A model generated the notes under the pieces. The model had not been told where the DNA came from. It ran no database searches and saw only the letters and a program-made list of their open reading frames with translations. From NCBI RefSeq assembly GCF_003994415.1, contig NZ_CP034689.1:2790001-2854000 (forward strand): 64,000 bases of DNA, in the 5' to 3' direction. Source of the DNA: Achromobacter spanius (GTDB lineage Bacteria > Pseudomonadota > Gammaproteobacteria > Burkholderiales > Burkholderiaceae_B). Made by a program: the position numbers and the translations under genes. Below, in pieces: positions 1 to 10,548 of the stretch; positions within the stretch are counted from its first letter, which is position 1; each line of letters begins with the position of its first letter.

Positions 1-1
1 A

Positions 2-385
2 CGCACCGCGCACAATGACCGCCTGCACCTGACGGTTGCCGCCAACTACGGCGGACGCTGGGATATTCTTCAGGCCACCCGCGCAATGCTTGCCGCCGAG
101 CCCGGGCTGGCGTCCCACCCCGAGCAAGTCAATGAAGATCGGCTGGCGCGGCATCTGTCGATGTCTTGGGCGCCTGAACCCGATCTGTTCATCCGCACCG
201 GCGGTGAACAGCGCATTTCCAATTTCCTGATCTGGCAGATGGCCTACGCGGAGTTCTACTTCACGGATCGCTATTGGCCGGATTTCGGCGCTGCTGAACT
301 GCAAGCGGCTTTTGACTGGTATCGCACCCGCGAACGCCGCTTCGGCCGTACCAGCGCGCAAGTCAACGAAAGCGGCGAGCAGTAA
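2..385 (+). CDS. uppS: Undecaprenyl diphosphate synthase, C-terminal part
   Basis: The reading frame is open from the first base of the window to a stop at 383-385, so the 5' end is missing. The product is a cis-prenyltransferase that condenses isopentenyl diphosphate onto farnesyl diphosphate to make the C55 lipid carrier for peptidoglycan and O-antigen. The visible part carries the family signatures [13 protein letters not shown] and [14 protein letters not shown], whose Arg and Glu bind the IPP pyrophosphate and Mg, and the C-terminal FTDRYWPDF. It is followed 52 nt later by cdsA, the usual order in proteobacteria. Function is secure from motifs and context; only the length is unknown. Confidence 0.95.
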   Translation, partial: RTAHNDRLHLTVAANYGGRWDILQATRAMLAAEPGLASHPEQVNEDRLARHLSMSWAPEPDLFIRTGGEQRISNFLIWQMAYAEFYFTDRYWPDFGAAELQAAFDWYRTRERRFGRTSAQVNESGEQ

Positions 386-437
386 GCAGACGGCGACAAG
401 CGCGTCTTTCCAGAGCAGCACACGAGGAGACCGTCAT

Positions 438-1295
438 ATGTTGGGCCAGCGTATCGTTACCGCAGTCATCCTGTTGGCCATTCTGGCCGCCGCGATGATC
501 AGCGCCAACCCCTGGTGGTTCGTCGCGTTGTTGGCCTTGGCCGCCGCGTGCGCCAACTGGGAATGGCTGCGCTTGACGCTGCCCCAGCCTCCGTCCCCCC
601 TGATTTCCATCGGCGTTGCCGTGCTGCTGTTCGGCGGCATGCTGGCGCTTGCCTCGGCCTGGCTTGCTGGCGGCGGCGTGGGTTGGCGCGATCCGGCCTG
701 GGTGATGCGCTATGTGGTGCCCGGGGTGGCCGCCGTCTGGCTGTTTGGCGGCGTTACCGCCGTGGTCCGTGGCCGTTCCGATGCGCCGCCCGCCAGCCTG
801 GGCTGGTCCGTCTTTTCCGTACCCGCCGCCTTTGCCGCCTGGGCCGTGCTGGCGCAGATGTTCGTCGCGCGTGGCGCGGGCTTTGTGGTGTCGCTGCTGG
901 CGCTGGTCTGGGTGGCCGACATTGCCGCGTATTTTGCCGGCCGCGCCTTCGGCAAGCGTAAGCTGGCCCCGCGCGTCAGTCCGGGCAAGACCATCGAAGG
1001 CGCCGTCGCCGGGGTGCTGGGCGCCGTGATCTGGATCGGGCTGTCCAGCCTGTGGGCCGGGTCGTTCGGCCACGCGCTGGTGGAACGCTGGACCTTCTGG
1101 CTGGCCCTGCCTATTGCCGCGCTGCTGGGCGTGGTGTCCATCGTGGGCGACTTGTTCGAATCGCTGCTCAAGCGCCGCGCGGGCCGCAAGGATTCCAGCA
1201 CGCTGTTGCCCGGCCATGGCGGGGTGTATGACCGAATCGACGCGATTCTTCCGGTCGCGCCGTTTGCGCTAATTTTGTCTGGAGTGCTGTTTTGA
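438..1295 (+). CDS. cdsA: Phosphatidate cytidylyltransferase (CDP-diglyceride synthase)
   Basis: This integral membrane enzyme converts phosphatidic acid and CTP to CDP-diacylglycerol, the branch point for all phospholipids. The 285-residue protein is mostly hydrophobic, with about eight membrane segments. It ends in the CdsA signature [21 protein letters not shown] and then VYDRID, which contains the conserved K-D and H-G-G-x-x-D-R residues. The frame is open further upstream, but the ATG at 438 is preceded by AGGAGA at 425-430 and begins directly with a membrane segment, so I chose it. The stop codon overlaps the TTG start of dxr, which suggests translational coupling. Confidence 0.95.
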   Translation: MLGQRIVTAVILLAILAAAMISANPWWFVALLALAAACANWEWLRLTLPQPPSPLISIGVAVLLFGGMLALASAWLAGGGVGWRDPAWVMRYVVPGVAAVWLFGGVTAVVRGRSDAPPASLGWSVFSVPAAFAAWAVLAQMFVARGAGFVVSLLALVWVADIAAYFAGRAFGKRKLAPRVSPGKTIEGAVAGVLGAVIWIGLSSLWAGSFGHALVERWTFWLALPIAALLGVVSIVGDLFESLLKRRAGRKDSSTLLPGHGGVYDRIDAILPVAPFALILSGVLF

Positions 1296-2491
1296 CGGTT
1301 TTTCAACGCGTCGTCGTGCTCGGGTCGACCGGATCGATCGGTGAAAGCACGCTGGATGTGATTGCCCGCCACCCCGAGCGCCTGGGGGTTTATGCGCTGT
1401 CCGCCCACAGCCGGATGGAGCGTCTGGCCGAGCAGGCGCTGGCCAGCCGCGCCGCTGTCGTGGTGGTGCCTGATGCCGCCGCCCGCAAGCGATTCATTGC
1501 CGCCTGGACGGGCTCCCAGCCCATGCCCGACATCCGGGTGGGCGCGCAGGCGCTGGCCGACACAGCGGCGGACCCGCAGTGCGATTCGGTCATGGCCGCC
1601 ATCGTGGGCGCGGCCGGCTTGCCCGCCGCGCTGGCCGCCGCCCGTAGCGGCAAGCGTGTGTTGCTGGCCAACAAGGAAGCGCTGGTCGCCGCGGGCTCGC
1701 TCTTCATGCGGGCCGTGCGCGACAACGGCGCCGAACTGCTGCCCATCGATAGCGAACACAATGCCATTTTCCAGTGCCTGCCTCATGGCGGGCGGGCCCA
1801 AGCGCCCGATGCGCCCGCGCCAGGCGTACGCCGCCTGTTGCTGACGGCATCCGGCGGTCCGTTCCGGGGGCGCGATCTCGAAGACCTGCACGATGTGACC
1901 CCCGCTCAAGCCTGCGCCCACCCGAACTGGAGCATGGGCCGCAAGATCTCGGTGGACTCGGCGACCATGCTCAACAAGGGGCTGGAAGTGATTGAAGCGC
2001 ATTGGCTGTTCGCCATGCCCGCCGACCGGATCGAAGTAGTGGTGCACCCGCAAAGCGTCGTGCATTCCATGGTCGAGTACGACGATGGATCCGTGCTGGC
2101 GCAGCTGGGCCAGCCCGACATGCGGACTCCTATTGCCTACGGGCTGGGCTTTCCTGAACGCCTGGAAAGCGGTGTCGGGCCACTGGATCTGACCCGACTT
2201 GGCCGTCTGGATTTCGAAAAACCTGATCTGGCCCGTTTTCCTTGCCTGGCCTTGTCCTTTGACGCCTTGCGGGCGGGGCAGGGCGCCTGCGTGGCGCTCA
2301 ACGCCGCCAACGAAGTCGCCGTTGCCGCGTTCTTGGACGGCCGCCTCCCCTATACGTGGATTGCGCGCGTGATCGAAGCCACCCTGGAGTGGCAGGCGGG
2401 GCAAGCATCTGTTACGCTCAACAGTCTTGACGAAGTGCTCGCGCTGGATGCAGATGCGCGCACCTTCGCAGGTAACCTTGGGCTGGCCTGA
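1292..2491 (+). CDS. dxr: 1-deoxy-D-xylulose 5-phosphate reductoisomerase
   Basis: Second enzyme of the MEP pathway: it isomerises and reduces DXP with NADPH to 2-C-methyl-D-erythritol 4-phosphate, feeding IPP to UppS. The N-terminal Rossmann motif GSTGSIG is at residues 11-17. Other family signatures follow: LLANKEALV, the metal and substrate site [15 protein letters not shown], the flexible loop LTASGGPFR, the segment [20 protein letters not shown], and [12 protein letters not shown]. Length (399 aa) is normal. The start is a TTG that overlaps the cdsA stop, with GGAG at 1281-1284; no ATG fits. The start codon is the only uncertain point. Confidence 0.96.
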   Translation: MTVFQRVVVLGSTGSIGESTLDVIARHPERLGVYALSAHSRMERLAEQALASRAAVVVVPDAAARKRFIAAWTGSQPMPDIRVGAQALADTAADPQCDSVMAAIVGAAGLPAALAAARSGKRVLLANKEALVAAGSLFMRAVRDNGAELLPIDSEHNAIFQCLPHGGRAQAPDAPAPGVRRLLLTASGGPFRGRDLEDLHDVTPAQACAHPNWSMGRKISVDSATMLNKGLEVIEAHWLFAMPADRIEVVVHPQSVVHSMVEYDDGSVLAQLGQPDMRTPIAYGLGFPERLESGVGPLDLTRLGRLDFEKPDLARFPCLALSFDALRAGQGACVALNAANEVAVAAFLDGRLPYTWIARVIEATLEWQAGQASVTLNSLDEVLALDADARTFAGNLGLA

Positions 2492-2534
2492 CGGCTGGCC
2501 CCGCTTGCTTCTGATTCCCTAGATCCCGATCCCC

Positions 2535-3866
2535 ATGCTTTTCACCCTGCTGGCCTTTGCGGTAGCGCTTGGCTCACTGATCACCTTCCATGAGCTGGGA
2601 CACTATTGGGTGGCCCGCTTGTGCGGCGTGAAAGTGCTGCGGTTCTCGTTGGGGTTCGGCAAGGTGATTCTGCGCCGCACGGACAAACATGGCACGGAAT
2701 GGGCTGTGTCCGCCTTGCCGCTGGGCGGCTACGTCAAGATGCAGGATGACGCGCCCGCCGGCGCCACGCCGGCCGAGGCCGCCAGCGCGTTCAACAACAA
2801 GCCGGTCGGCCAGCGCATCGCCATCGTCGCGGCCGGCCCGCTATTCAACCTGATCCTTGCGGTAGTCCTGTATGCCGGCCTGAACCTGGCTGGCACGGAC
2901 GAGCCGCAGGCCATCATCGCCCAACCCACGGCGGAATCACCCGCCGCGCAGGCCGGCCTGCTGGCCGGCGACCGCATCCTTGCCATCGACGGTCAAGAGG
3001 TCGCGTCGTGGTCAGACGCGCGCTGGCGCCTGATGGACGTCATGTCCTCCGGCGGCCGCGCGCAGGTCGAAGTCAGCACGCCGTCGGGCGCGGTCCAGCA
3101 GCGTGAATTGAACTTGCCGCCCAATGCCATGGATCCTTCCGCCGGCGACCCGCTTGCGGCGGCCGGTATCCGCCTGGCACAGCCCAAGCCGGGCGTGCGC
3201 GCCGTCAATGACGGCGGCGAAGGCCAGGCGGCCGGGCTGCGTGCCGGCGACACCATCGTCGCGATCAACGGCCAGCCCACGCCGGAAACCGGCTTGGTCA
3301 TCAAGCAGATCCAGCAAAGCGCCGGCAAGACTCTGGCGCTGACCGTACTGCGCGACGGCGCCAATATCTCGCTGAATGTCACGCCGCGTCCCGAAATGGT
3401 GAACGGCCAGGAAATCGGGCGCCTTGGCGTCCAGTTGGGCGGCGACGTGCCCATGGTGACCGTGCGCTATGGTCTGTTCGAAAGCGTATGGCTAGGCGCG
3501 GTGCGCACCTGGGATACGGCCTGGTTTTCGCTGCGCATGATGGGCCGCATGGTCACGGGTGATGTTTCGTGGCGCAATATCAGCGGGCCGGTCACCATCG
3601 CCGACTACGCCGGCCAGACCGCCAGAATCGGCATTGTTGCGTATATCGCCTATATTGCTTTGATCAGTATCAGCCTGGGCGTATTAAATTTGCTTCCCAT
3701 TCCTATGCTGGACGGCGGCCATCTGCTGTACTATCTCGTCGAAATTGTGCGGGGTAGCCCGCCGCCAGCGAGGTGGATCGATATTGGACAGCGCGCCGGC
3801 ATAGGTTTATTGGCAGGCCTCATGGGGCTTGCGCTGTTTAACGATTTCACGCGTTTATTCACCTAA
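2535..3866 (+). CDS. rseP: RseP/RIP site-2 intramembrane zinc metalloprotease
   Basis: Inner-membrane site-2 protease that cleaves anti-sigma factor RseA within the membrane after DegS, releasing sigma E when outer-membrane assembly fails. It also clears signal-peptide remnants. The first transmembrane helix carries the zinc site HELGH at residues 19-23. The second conserved motif NLLPIPMLDGGH lies in the C-terminal membrane part and supplies the third ligand, Asp. Between them are two PDZ domains (roughly residues 115-195 and 205-290) recognisable by AGLLAGDRILAIDGQEV and AGLRAGDTIVAINGQP. It lies directly upstream of bamA, fitting its role in monitoring the outer membrane. Confidence 0.95.
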   Translation: MLFTLLAFAVALGSLITFHELGHYWVARLCGVKVLRFSLGFGKVILRRTDKHGTEWAVSALPLGGYVKMQDDAPAGATPAEAASAFNNKPVGQRIAIVAAGPLFNLILAVVLYAGLNLAGTDEPQAIIAQPTAESPAAQAGLLAGDRILAIDGQEVASWSDARWRLMDVMSSGGRAQVEVSTPSGAVQQRELNLPPNAMDPSAGDPLAAAGIRLAQPKPGVRAVNDGGEGQAAGLRAGDTIVAINGQPTPETGLVIKQIQQSAGKTLALTVLRDGANISLNVTPRPEMVNGQEIGRLGVQLGGDVPMVTVRYGLFESVWLGAVRTWDTAWFSLRMMGRMVTGDVSWRNISGPVTIADYAGQTARIGIVAYIAYIALISISLGVLNLLPIPMLDGGHLLYYLVEIVRGSPPPARWIDIGQRAGIGLLAGLMGLALFNDFTRLFT

Positions 3867-3919
3867 TCGCGATTTAGCATAAAATCCCCCGCCATTTGCA
3901 CGACCGAGGATAGTCAAGG

Positions 3920-6253
3920 ATGTCTTTTCGCCGGATGTTTCATCACAAAAAGGGTGTACTGCCGGGTCTGATCGCCGCATTAATGCTGCCGGCCATGGCC
4001 CAAGCCTTCGACCCTTTTGTCGTGCGGGATATCCGCGTAGAAGGTATTCAACGGACTGACGCCGGTACCGTTTTCGGTTATCTCCCCGTGAAGGTGGGCG
4101 AGAAATTCACCGAAGAAGAAGCGACCGAGGCCATCCGCCGCCTGTATGGCACGGGTTTTTTCACCGACGTGCAGATCCAGACGGACAACAACGTTGTTGT
4201 CGTCGTGGTGCAGGAACGGCCGACGATCGCCTCCGTTAATTTCAACGGCATGCGCGAATTCGATTCCAAGGCGATCACCACGTCGCTGCAGCAGGTCGGT
4301 TTCGCCGAAGGTCGCATTTTCGACCGATCCATGCTCGAACGCGCGGAATACGAACTGAAGCAGCAATACCTGTCCAAGGGCAAGTACGGCGTCGAAGTGA
4401 CGTCCACCGTGACGCCGCTGCCGCGCAACCGCGTCGGCGTGAGCTTTGACGTGTTTGAAGGTGATGTCGCTCGAATCCAGGAAATCCGCTTCGTGGGCAA
4501 CAAGGCTTTCTCGGAAAGCGACCTGCTCGACGAATTCAAGCTGACCACCCCGGGCTGGCTGACCTGGTATACGGATACCGACAAGTATTCCCGCGAAAAG
4601 CTCGAAGGCGACCTGGAAACCCTGCGCTCGTTCTACCTGGACCAGGGTTACCTGGAGTTTTCCGTCGAGCCTCCGCAGGTCACGATTTCGCCCGACCGCA
4701 AAGATATCCGCATCACGATCACCGTCCACGAAGGCGAACCCTACAAGGTGCGCAGCGTGAAGCTGGCCGGCAATCTGCTGGGCCTGGACAAGGAAATCAA
4801 CGCACTGGTGCAGGTCAAGCCGGACGAGACCTTCTCGGCCGCCAAGGCCAACAATTCCGCCAAGGCCATTACCGATTACCTGGGTGAACTGGGCTACGCC
4901 TTCGCCAACGTCAACCCGAACCCGCAACTGGACCGCGCCAAGCACGAAGCCGACCTGACGTTCTACGTCGATCCGAGCCGCCGCGTTTACGTGCGCCGTA
5001 TCCAGATCGGGGGCAACACCCGTACGCGCGACGAAGTCGTGCGCCGCGAAATGCGCCAGCAGGAAGCTGCCTGGTACGACGCCAAGGACATCAAGACGTC
5101 CCGCGACCGCGTCGACCGCCTGGGCTATTTCAGCGACGTCAACGTCAAGACGGATCCGGTTCCGGGCTCGCCCGACCAGGTCGACGTGAACGTCGACGTG
5201 AAAGAAAAGCCCACCGGCATGATCAACCTGGGCGTGGGCTACGGCTCGTCTGAAAAGGCGATTCTGTCGGCCGGTATCAGCGAAGACAACGTATTCGGCA
5301 GCGGCACCAACCTGACGCTGCAATTGAATACCAGCAAGACCAACCGCGCGATCGTGCTGTCGCACACGGACCCGTACTGGACCAAGGACGGCATCAGCCG
5401 CACCACGTCCGCGTACTACCGTGTGACCGAGCCCTGGAACAACAACGACGGTGATTACCGCGTCAAGGCCATCGGCCTGGGTATGAACTTCGGTGTTCCG
5501 ATTTCCGAGTACGACCGGATCTTCCTGGGCGCGAACTTCGAGCACAACCAGATCGATCTGTTCACGAACTCGCCGCAGGCCTACAGGGACTTTGTGGGGC
5601 AGTACGGCGATTCGACCAACTCGGTCATCTTCAGCACCGGCTGGTCCAAGGACACCCGTGACAGCGCCTTGGCGCCCACCAGTGGTTCGTACACGCGTCT
5701 GAAGGCCGACGTGTCCACGGTGGACCTGCAATACACCATGCTGACGGGTCAGCAGCAGTATTTCCTGCCCTTGGGCGGTTCCTATACCTTGGCCTTGAAC
5801 GGCATGGTGGATTGGGGCCGCAGCTACGGCAGCAAGGACTACCCGGTCATCAAGAACGTCTATGCCGGCGGTATCGGTACCGTGCGCGGCTACGAAGGCT
5901 CGTCGCTGGGTCCGCGCGATACGCTCACGGGCGATTATCTGGGCGGCACGCGCCGTATCGTCGCCAACGCCCAGTTGTATCTGCCGTTCCCGGGCGCCAC
6001 CAAGGACCGCACGCTGCGCTGGTTCATCTTCAGCGATGCGGGCCAGGTTGCCGCCGGCAGTGGTCTGAGCTGCACCCGCGGCCGCGACAACACCGAGGTC
6101 GAAGATCCTTGCGGCTGGCGTTTCTCGGCCGGTATCGGCCTGTCGTGGCAGTCGCCGATGGGGCCGTTGCAGTTGTCTTACGCTCGTCCGCTCAACTCCA
6201 AGCAAGGCGACGACAAGCAAAGCTTCCAGTTCCAGATCGGGACCGGATTCTAA
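3920..6253 (+). CDS. bamA: Outer membrane protein assembly factor BamA
   Basis: Essential Omp85-family core of the BAM complex, which folds and inserts beta-barrel proteins into the outer membrane. A signal peptide ends near MLPAMAQA (residue 30). Five POTRA domains follow (roughly residues 31-430; each contains phrases such as IRFVGNKAFSE and IQIGGNTRTRDEV). The 16-stranded barrel fills the rest and contains the conserved lid-lock motif VRGYEGSSLGPRD. It ends in an aromatic residue (FQFQIGTGF), the barrel-insertion signature. The length of 777 aa is typical. The gene sits between rseP and skp, all parts of envelope assembly. The ATG is preceded by AGGA at 3907-3910. Confidence 0.97.
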   Translation: MSFRRMFHHKKGVLPGLIAALMLPAMAQAFDPFVVRDIRVEGIQRTDAGTVFGYLPVKVGEKFTEEEATEAIRRLYGTGFFTDVQIQTDNNVVVVVVQERPTIASVNFNGMREFDSKAITTSLQQVGFAEGRIFDRSMLERAEYELKQQYLSKGKYGVEVTSTVTPLPRNRVGVSFDVFEGDVARIQEIRFVGNKAFSESDLLDEFKLTTPGWLTWYTDTDKYSREKLEGDLETLRSFYLDQGYLEFSVEPPQVTISPDRKDIRITITVHEGEPYKVRSVKLAGNLLGLDKEINALVQVKPDETFSAAKANNSAKAITDYLGELGYAFANVNPNPQLDRAKHEADLTFYVDPSRRVYVRRIQIGGNTRTRDEVVRREMRQQEAAWYDAKDIKTSRDRVDRLGYFSDVNVKTDPVPGSPDQVDVNVDVKEKPTGMINLGVGYGSSEKAILSAGISEDNVFGSGTNLTLQLNTSKTNRAIVLSHTDPYWTKDGISRTTSAYYRVTEPWNNNDGDYRVKAIGLGMNFGVPISEYDRIFLGANFEHNQIDLFTNSPQAYRDFVGQYGDSTNSVIFSTGWSKDTRDSALAPTSGSYTRLKADVSTVDLQYTMLTGQQQYFLPLGGSYTLALNGMVDWGRSYGSKDYPVIKNVYAGGIGTVRGYEGSSLGPRDTLTGDYLGGTRRIVANAQLYLPFPGATKDRTLRWFIFSDAGQVAAGSGLSCTRGRDNTEVEDPCGWRFSAGIGLSWQSPMGPLQLSYARPLNSKQGDDKQSFQFQIGTGF

Positions 6254-6275
6254 GCGCGCCGTTACGCTTGAAAAC

Positions 6276-6306
6276 AAGGGAGGGGTCCCGTGGGCCGGCT
6301 CCCTTG
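6276..6306 (+). terminator. Possible hairpin between bamA and skp
   Basis: CAAGGGAG at 6276-6283 pairs perfectly with CTCCCTTG at 6299-6306 across a 15-nt loop. Only a short T-rich tail (CTGTTTAG) follows. It could be a weak or partial terminator that lowers readthrough from bamA into skp, or an mRNA stabilising element. Energy and activity are not tested here. Confidence 0.4.
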
Positions 6307-6361
6307 CTGTTTAGTGGCACAATACACACTTTGGCTTTGCCTTACGGAAGGTGAGATTTTC

Positions 6362-6922
6362 ATGATGTCTGATTTCGCACTTAAATCATCGAATACGCCG
6401 CGCGCCAAGCGCCGTGGCAAGCTGGGCGGCTCCATTGCCCTGGTGGGTGCGCTCATTCTCGGTTCGGCTGCTGCGATTCCCGCGCAGGCTCAAAATACCA
6501 AGATCGGCTTCGTCAACACTGAACGGATTCTGCGTGAATCGGGTCCGGCCAAGACGGCGCAAAGCAAGATCGAAGCCGAATTCAAGAAGCGCGACGACGA
6601 ACTCCAGCGCCTGAACAACAGCCTGCGTTCGCAAGCCGAGAAGTTCGACAAGGACGCCCCCGTGCTGTCGGAGTCGGATCGCGTCAAGCGCCAGCGCGAG
6701 CTGTCCAATCTGGATACCGACCTGCAACGCAAGCGTCGCGAATTCCAAGAAGACTTCAATCGCCGCCGCAATGAAGAATTCTCGGGCATCGTGACGAAGG
6801 CCAATGAGGCCATCAAGCGTATCGCCGAGCAAGAAAACTACGACCTGATCATCCAGGACGCCGTGACGGTCAACCCGCGCATCGACATCACCGACAAGGT
6901 GATTCAGAGCCTGGGCAAGTAA
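6362..6922 (+). CDS. skp: Periplasmic chaperone Skp/OmpH
   Basis: Trimeric jellyfish-shaped periplasmic chaperone that holds unfolded outer-membrane proteins and hands them to BamA. The product (186 aa) has a long N-terminal signal peptide ending at AIPAQAQ (about residue 41). The mature protein begins [13 protein letters not shown], then has a long alpha-helical, charge-rich coiled-coil region (roughly residues 65-145), and a C-terminal strand [13 protein letters not shown]. Of the adjacent start codons at 6362 and 6365 I chose 6362, 11 nt after GGAAG at 6346-6350. The lpxD gene starts 17 nt downstream. Confidence 0.93.
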   Translation: MMSDFALKSSNTPRAKRRGKLGGSIALVGALILGSAAAIPAQAQNTKIGFVNTERILRESGPAKTAQSKIEAEFKKRDDELQRLNNSLRSQAEKFDKDAPVLSESDRVKRQRELSNLDTDLQRKRREFQEDFNRRRNEEFSGIVTKANEAIKRIAEQENYDLIIQDAVTVNPRIDITDKVIQSLGK

Positions 6923-6939
6923 GCAGTACCCGTCGCACC

Positions 6940-8037
6940 ATGCCGGTTTTACTGGATCTTGCTCGCGCGCCCACCCTTGAAGCACTGTTGAGCGCCGCCA
7001 ATACCCAGGGTATGGACTGGCGCGTCAGCGCGCCTCCCGGGGCGCAACCTTTAAGGGTTTGCGGCATCGGTACGTTGTCTTCGGCGAGTAGCCGGGAAAT
7101 TACCTTCCTGGCCAACCCCCGCTATCAGAGCCAACTTGGGTCCACCCAGGCCGGAGCGGTCATCGTCTCGGCCGATGTGGCCGAGACGCTGGAAGCCGAT
7201 GGCGCCGAGCGGCCGCCTTTTGCGCTGGTCGTTTGCAAGCATCCCTATCTGCTTTACGCCCGTGTGGCGCAATGGTTCGACGCCGCGCGTCGGCCGGCGC
7301 TGCCGGGTTCCACGCATCCTTCCGCTGTCATCGCGCCTGATGCCGTCCTTGAAGAGGGCGTGCGCGTTGGCCCTAATTGCGTGGTGGAGGCCGGTGCGCG
7401 CATCGGCCGCGACACGATTCTTGGGCCGGGCTGCGTGGTGGGAGTGGGCTCGTCCATCGGTGCGGGCAGCCGCCTGCACGCACACGTCACCCTTTACGAG
7501 GGCGTGAAAGTGGGCGAACGGGCCATCATCCACAGCGGCGTCGTGCTGGGCGCGGACGGTTTCGGCTTTGCGCCGGACCCTACGCTAGGGCAGGGCGCGT
7601 GGGGCAAGATTCCCCAACTGGGTGGCGTGTCGGTGGGCAACGATGTCGAAATCGGGGCCAATACCACCATCGACCGGGGAGCCCTGGACGACACCGTGGT
7701 GTCCGACGGCGTCAAGCTGGACAACCAGATCATGGTGGCGCATAACGTGCGCATCGGCGCGCATACGGCGGTCGCGGCATGCGTCGGCATCGCAGGGTCC
7801 ACGACCATCGGCGAACGCTGCACCATCGGCGGCGCCGCGATGCTGTCCGGCCATTTGACCTTGGGCGACGACGTACACATTTCAGGTGGTACGGCGGTTA
7901 CGTCCAGCATTAGCAAGCCAGGCCGCTATACGGGCGTGTTCCCGTATGCCGAGCATGGTGAATGGCAGCGCAACGCCGCCGTGATACAACAGTTGGCGCA
8001 ACTGCGCCGCCGCGTGCGCACGCTCGAAAAAGATTAA
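6940..8037 (+). CDS. lpxD: UDP-3-O-(3-hydroxyacyl)glucosamine N-acyltransferase
   Basis: Third enzyme of lipid A synthesis: it transfers a second 3-hydroxyacyl chain from acyl-ACP to the 2-amino group of UDP-3-O-acylglucosamine in the cytoplasm. The N-terminal domain binds uridine (the phrase [13 protein letters not shown] is typical). A left-handed beta helix of hexapeptide repeats follows from about residue 110 ([20 protein letters not shown] and onward). The segment GADGFGFAP and the downstream [11 protein letters not shown] contain the conserved catalytic-region histidines. At 365 aa it is normal length. It begins the lpxD-fabZ-lpxA-lpxB block. Confidence 0.96.
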   Translation: MPVLLDLARAPTLEALLSAANTQGMDWRVSAPPGAQPLRVCGIGTLSSASSREITFLANPRYQSQLGSTQAGAVIVSADVAETLEADGAERPPFALVVCKHPYLLYARVAQWFDAARRPALPGSTHPSAVIAPDAVLEEGVRVGPNCVVEAGARIGRDTILGPGCVVGVGSSIGAGSRLHAHVTLYEGVKVGERAIIHSGVVLGADGFGFAPDPTLGQGAWGKIPQLGGVSVGNDVEIGANTTIDRGALDDTVVSDGVKLDNQIMVAHNVRIGAHTAVAACVGIAGSTTIGERCTIGGAAMLSGHLTLGDDVHISGGTAVTSSISKPGRYTGVFPYAEHGEWQRNAAVIQQLAQLRRRVRTLEKD

Positions 8038-8104
8038 GGGGCGCGATTGCCGCCTCGGCGTGCACGCGCCAGAATAATTTCATCTCGCAGGAAAGCATAG
8101 AAAA

Positions 8105-8560
8105 ATGGAACTCGACATCAAGGGGATCATGGAGAGGCTGCCGCATCGTTATCCGATGCTGCTGATTGATCGCGTCGTCGAAATGGTGCCCGGCAAATCT
8201 ATCGTCGCCATCAAGAATGTCTCGATCAATGAACCGTTTTTCAATGGCCACTTTCCCCATCATCCGGTGATGCCGGGCGTGCTCATCGTGGAAGCCATGG
8301 CCCAGGCCTCGGCGCTGTTCTCGTTTACTGACGAAAACGGCGGGCTGAAGTGCGATAGCTCCAAGACTGCCTACTACCTGGTTGGCGTCGATGGCGCGCG
8401 CTTCCGCCGTCCTGTGGTGCCTGGCGATCAGCTGCGCCTTGAAGTCGAAGCCGAACGCCTGAGCCGCAGCATCTGTAAGTACGCTGCGCGTGCAACGGTT
8501 GACGGACAGGAAGTCGCGTCCGCCAAGCTGATGTGCGCGATTCGCAGCCTGGAAGAGTAA
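8105..8560 (+). CDS. fabZ: 3-hydroxyacyl-[acyl-carrier-protein] dehydratase
   Basis: Hot-dog fold dehydratase of type II fatty acid synthesis. It converts 3-hydroxyacyl-ACP to trans-2-enoyl-ACP and competes with LpxA/LpxD for the same substrate, which explains its place in the lpx operon. The catalytic His49 lies in [13 protein letters not shown], followed by Glu63 in [13 protein letters not shown]. The early motif [13 protein letters not shown] is diagnostic. At 151 aa it is full length. The next gene, lpxA, begins at the very next base after the stop codon. Confidence 0.97.
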   Translation: MELDIKGIMERLPHRYPMLLIDRVVEMVPGKSIVAIKNVSINEPFFNGHFPHHPVMPGVLIVEAMAQASALFSFTDENGGLKCDSSKTAYYLVGVDGARFRRPVVPGDQLRLEVEAERLSRSICKYAARATVDGQEVASAKLMCAIRSLEE

Positions 8561-9355
8561 ATGGCAGGAAACATCCATCCTACCGCTGTCGTTGATCCGG
8601 CGGCAAAGATCGACCCGAGCGCCGTGATCGGCCCGTTTGCCGTGGTGGGACCAGACGTCACCATCGGCGCCGGCACCGAGATCGGTCCGTATTGCATAGT
8701 CGATGGCGTGACCACCATCGGGCGCGACAATCGTTTTTATCGCTACTGCTCGATCGGCGGCATGCCGCAAGACAAGAAGTATGCAGGCGAAAAAACGCGC
8801 TTGACGATTGGCGACCGCAATACCGTGCGCGAATTTGTCACGCTGAACACGGGTACTGTGCAGGATGGCGGCGAAACCACGCTGGGCAGCGATAACTGGA
8901 TCATGGCGTATGTGCACGTTGCCCATGATTGCCACGTGGGTAACCACACGATCCTGGCCAACGCGGTGCAACTGGGCGGCCACGTGCACGTGGGCGACTG
9001 GGCCATCATCGGTGGCCTGACCGGTGTGCATCAATTTGCGCGTGTGGGCGCGCACACGATGACGGGCGGCAACAGTTCGCTCATGCAGGACTCGCCGCCT
9101 TTCGTGCTGGCGGCCGGCAATCCGTGCCGCCCCGTTGGCATCAACGTCGAAGGCTTGAAGCGCCGCGGCTTTACGCCCGTGATGATTTCGGCCCTGCGCG
9201 AAGCCTACAAGATCATTTATCGCCGTGGCTTGCAGCTGGACGCGGCGCGCGCTGAATTGCACAAGCGCCAACAAGAAATTCCCGAAGCGGCCGAGCACCT
9301 GCAAACGCTGCTCGATTTTCTGGACGTCGCATCGCGCGGCATCATTCGTCCATGA
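8561..9355 (+). CDS. lpxA: Acyl-[ACP]--UDP-N-acetylglucosamine O-acyltransferase
   Basis: First enzyme of lipid A biosynthesis: it transfers 3-hydroxyacyl from ACP to the 3-OH of UDP-GlcNAc. The protein is a trimeric left-handed beta helix. Hexapeptide repeats fill residues 1-190, including the conserved FYRYCSIGGMPQDKKY and the MAYVHVAHDCHVGNHT region, which carries the catalytic-type histidine. The C-terminal helical domain runs from about residue 190 (GLKRRGFTPVMISALREAY). Its stop overlaps the lpxB start (ATGA, 9352-9355), a sign of translational coupling. Confidence 0.97.
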   Translation: MAGNIHPTAVVDPAAKIDPSAVIGPFAVVGPDVTIGAGTEIGPYCIVDGVTTIGRDNRFYRYCSIGGMPQDKKYAGEKTRLTIGDRNTVREFVTLNTGTVQDGGETTLGSDNWIMAYVHVAHDCHVGNHTILANAVQLGGHVHVGDWAIIGGLTGVHQFARVGAHTMTGGNSSLMQDSPPFVLAAGNPCRPVGINVEGLKRRGFTPVMISALREAYKIIYRRGLQLDAARAELHKRQQEIPEAAEHLQTLLDFLDVASRGIIRP

Positions 9356-10548
9356 ACACGCGGATCGGCATGGTGGCCGGCGAGCCTTCGGGCGACTTGC
9401 TGGCCGGTCGTATCATTGCCGGTCTGCAAGCGCGCGACGCTGGCGTGCGCTGCGAAGGCATAGGCGGGCCGCAAATGCAGGCGCGCGAATTCGATACCTG
9501 GCATCCCATGCATGCGCTGACCGTGTTCGGCTACGTCGATGCACTGAAGCGTCTGCCCAGCTTGCTTTCCACCTATCGCGACGTTAAACGACGCTGGCTG
9601 GCCGAGCCGCCCAAGGTGTTCGTGGGCATCGACGCGCCTGACTTCAATTTGCGGCTCGAGCATCAACTGCGCCTGGCCGGTACGCCCACGGTGCATTTCG
9701 TGGGGCCGTCCATCTGGGCGTGGCGCTATGAACGCATCCACAAGATCCGTGAGTCGGTGTCGCACATGCTGGTGCTGTTCCCGTTCGAGGAAGAGATCTA
9801 CCGGAAGGAAAACATTCCGGTGACCTATGTGGGCCACCCGCTTGCCGGCGCCATTCCGATGCAGCCGGACCGCGCCGCCGCGCGCGCAAGCCTGGGTATC
9901 GACCCGACTGCGCGTGTGCTGGCGATTCTGCCCGGCAGCCGTTCGTCCGAGATTCGCCTGCTGGCGCCGCGCTTTCTTCAAGCGGCGCAATTGCTGCTGA
10001 AGAAAGATCCCACCTTGCAGTGCGTCGTACCCATGGTCAACGATCAGCGGCGCGCCGAATTCCAGGCAATTCTGGCCGAGCACCCCGTGCCCGGCCTGCG
10101 CTGCATTACCGCTGACGATCTGCACGGTGCCGGTGGCGATCGCAAGGCCCCGGTGGCATGGTCCGTCATGGAAGCGGCCAACGCCGTGCTGGTGGCCAGC
10201 GGCACGGCCACGCTCGAAACCGCGCTGTACAAGCGGCCCATGGTGATTTCCTATGTGTTGTCGTCGTGGATGCGCCGCATCATGACGTGGAAGTCGGGGC
10301 AGCAACGGCCGTATCTGCCGTGGGTGGGGCTGCCCAACGTGTTGCTGCGCGACTTCGCCGTGCCTGAATTGCTGCAAGACGATGCCACGCCTGAAAAGCT
10401 GGCGGAGGCTTGTTGGGCGTCCTTGACTGACGATGCGTTGATTGCCCGCGTCGAGGCCCGCTTTACCGCCATGCACCAGGAGTTGCTGCGCGACACGCCA
10501 GCCCTGGCGGCCCAGGCGATCCTGGAGGTGGCGGGTGGAGCAGCCTGA
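9352..10548 (+). CDS. lpxB: Lipid-A-disaccharide synthase
   Basis: GT19-family inverting glycosyltransferase that joins UDP-2,3-diacylglucosamine and lipid X to make the beta-1,6 lipid A disaccharide at the inner membrane face. Recognised by the N-terminal [13 protein letters not shown], the segment [36 protein letters not shown] and the donor-binding [12 protein letters not shown]. Later [20 protein letters not shown] matches the nucleotide-sugar site. Length (398 aa) is normal. It overlaps lpxA by 4 nt and rnhB by 14 nt. Confidence 0.97.
   Translation: MNTRIGMVAGEPSGDLLAGRIIAGLQARDAGVRCEGIGGPQMQAREFDTWHPMHALTVFGYVDALKRLPSLLSTYRDVKRRWLAEPPKVFVGIDAPDFNLRLEHQLRLAGTPTVHFVGPSIWAWRYERIHKIRESVSHMLVLFPFEEEIYRKENIPVTYVGHPLAGAIPMQPDRAAARASLGIDPTARVLAILPGSRSSEIRLLAPRFLQAAQLLLKKDPTLQCVVPMVNDQRRAEFQAILAEHPVPGLRCITADDLHGAGGDRKAPVAWSVMEAANAVLVASGTATLETALYKRPMVISYVLSSWMRRIMTWKSGQQRPYLPWVGLPNVLLRDFAVPELLQDDATPEKLAEACWASLTDDALIARVEARFTAMHQELLRDTPALAAQAILEVAGGAA

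Noticed and set aside
3980..6277. Very long open frame (765 codons) antisense to bamA
   Set aside because: Its translation is rich in Val, Ala, Arg, His and Gly with no recognisable domain, and it mirrors the bamA codons. In high-GC DNA the complementary frame often stays open by chance.
10442..10534. Upstream ATG extension for rnhB
   Set aside because: The extra 31 residues are unlike RNase HII and have no ribosome site; GGAGG fits the GTG at 10535.
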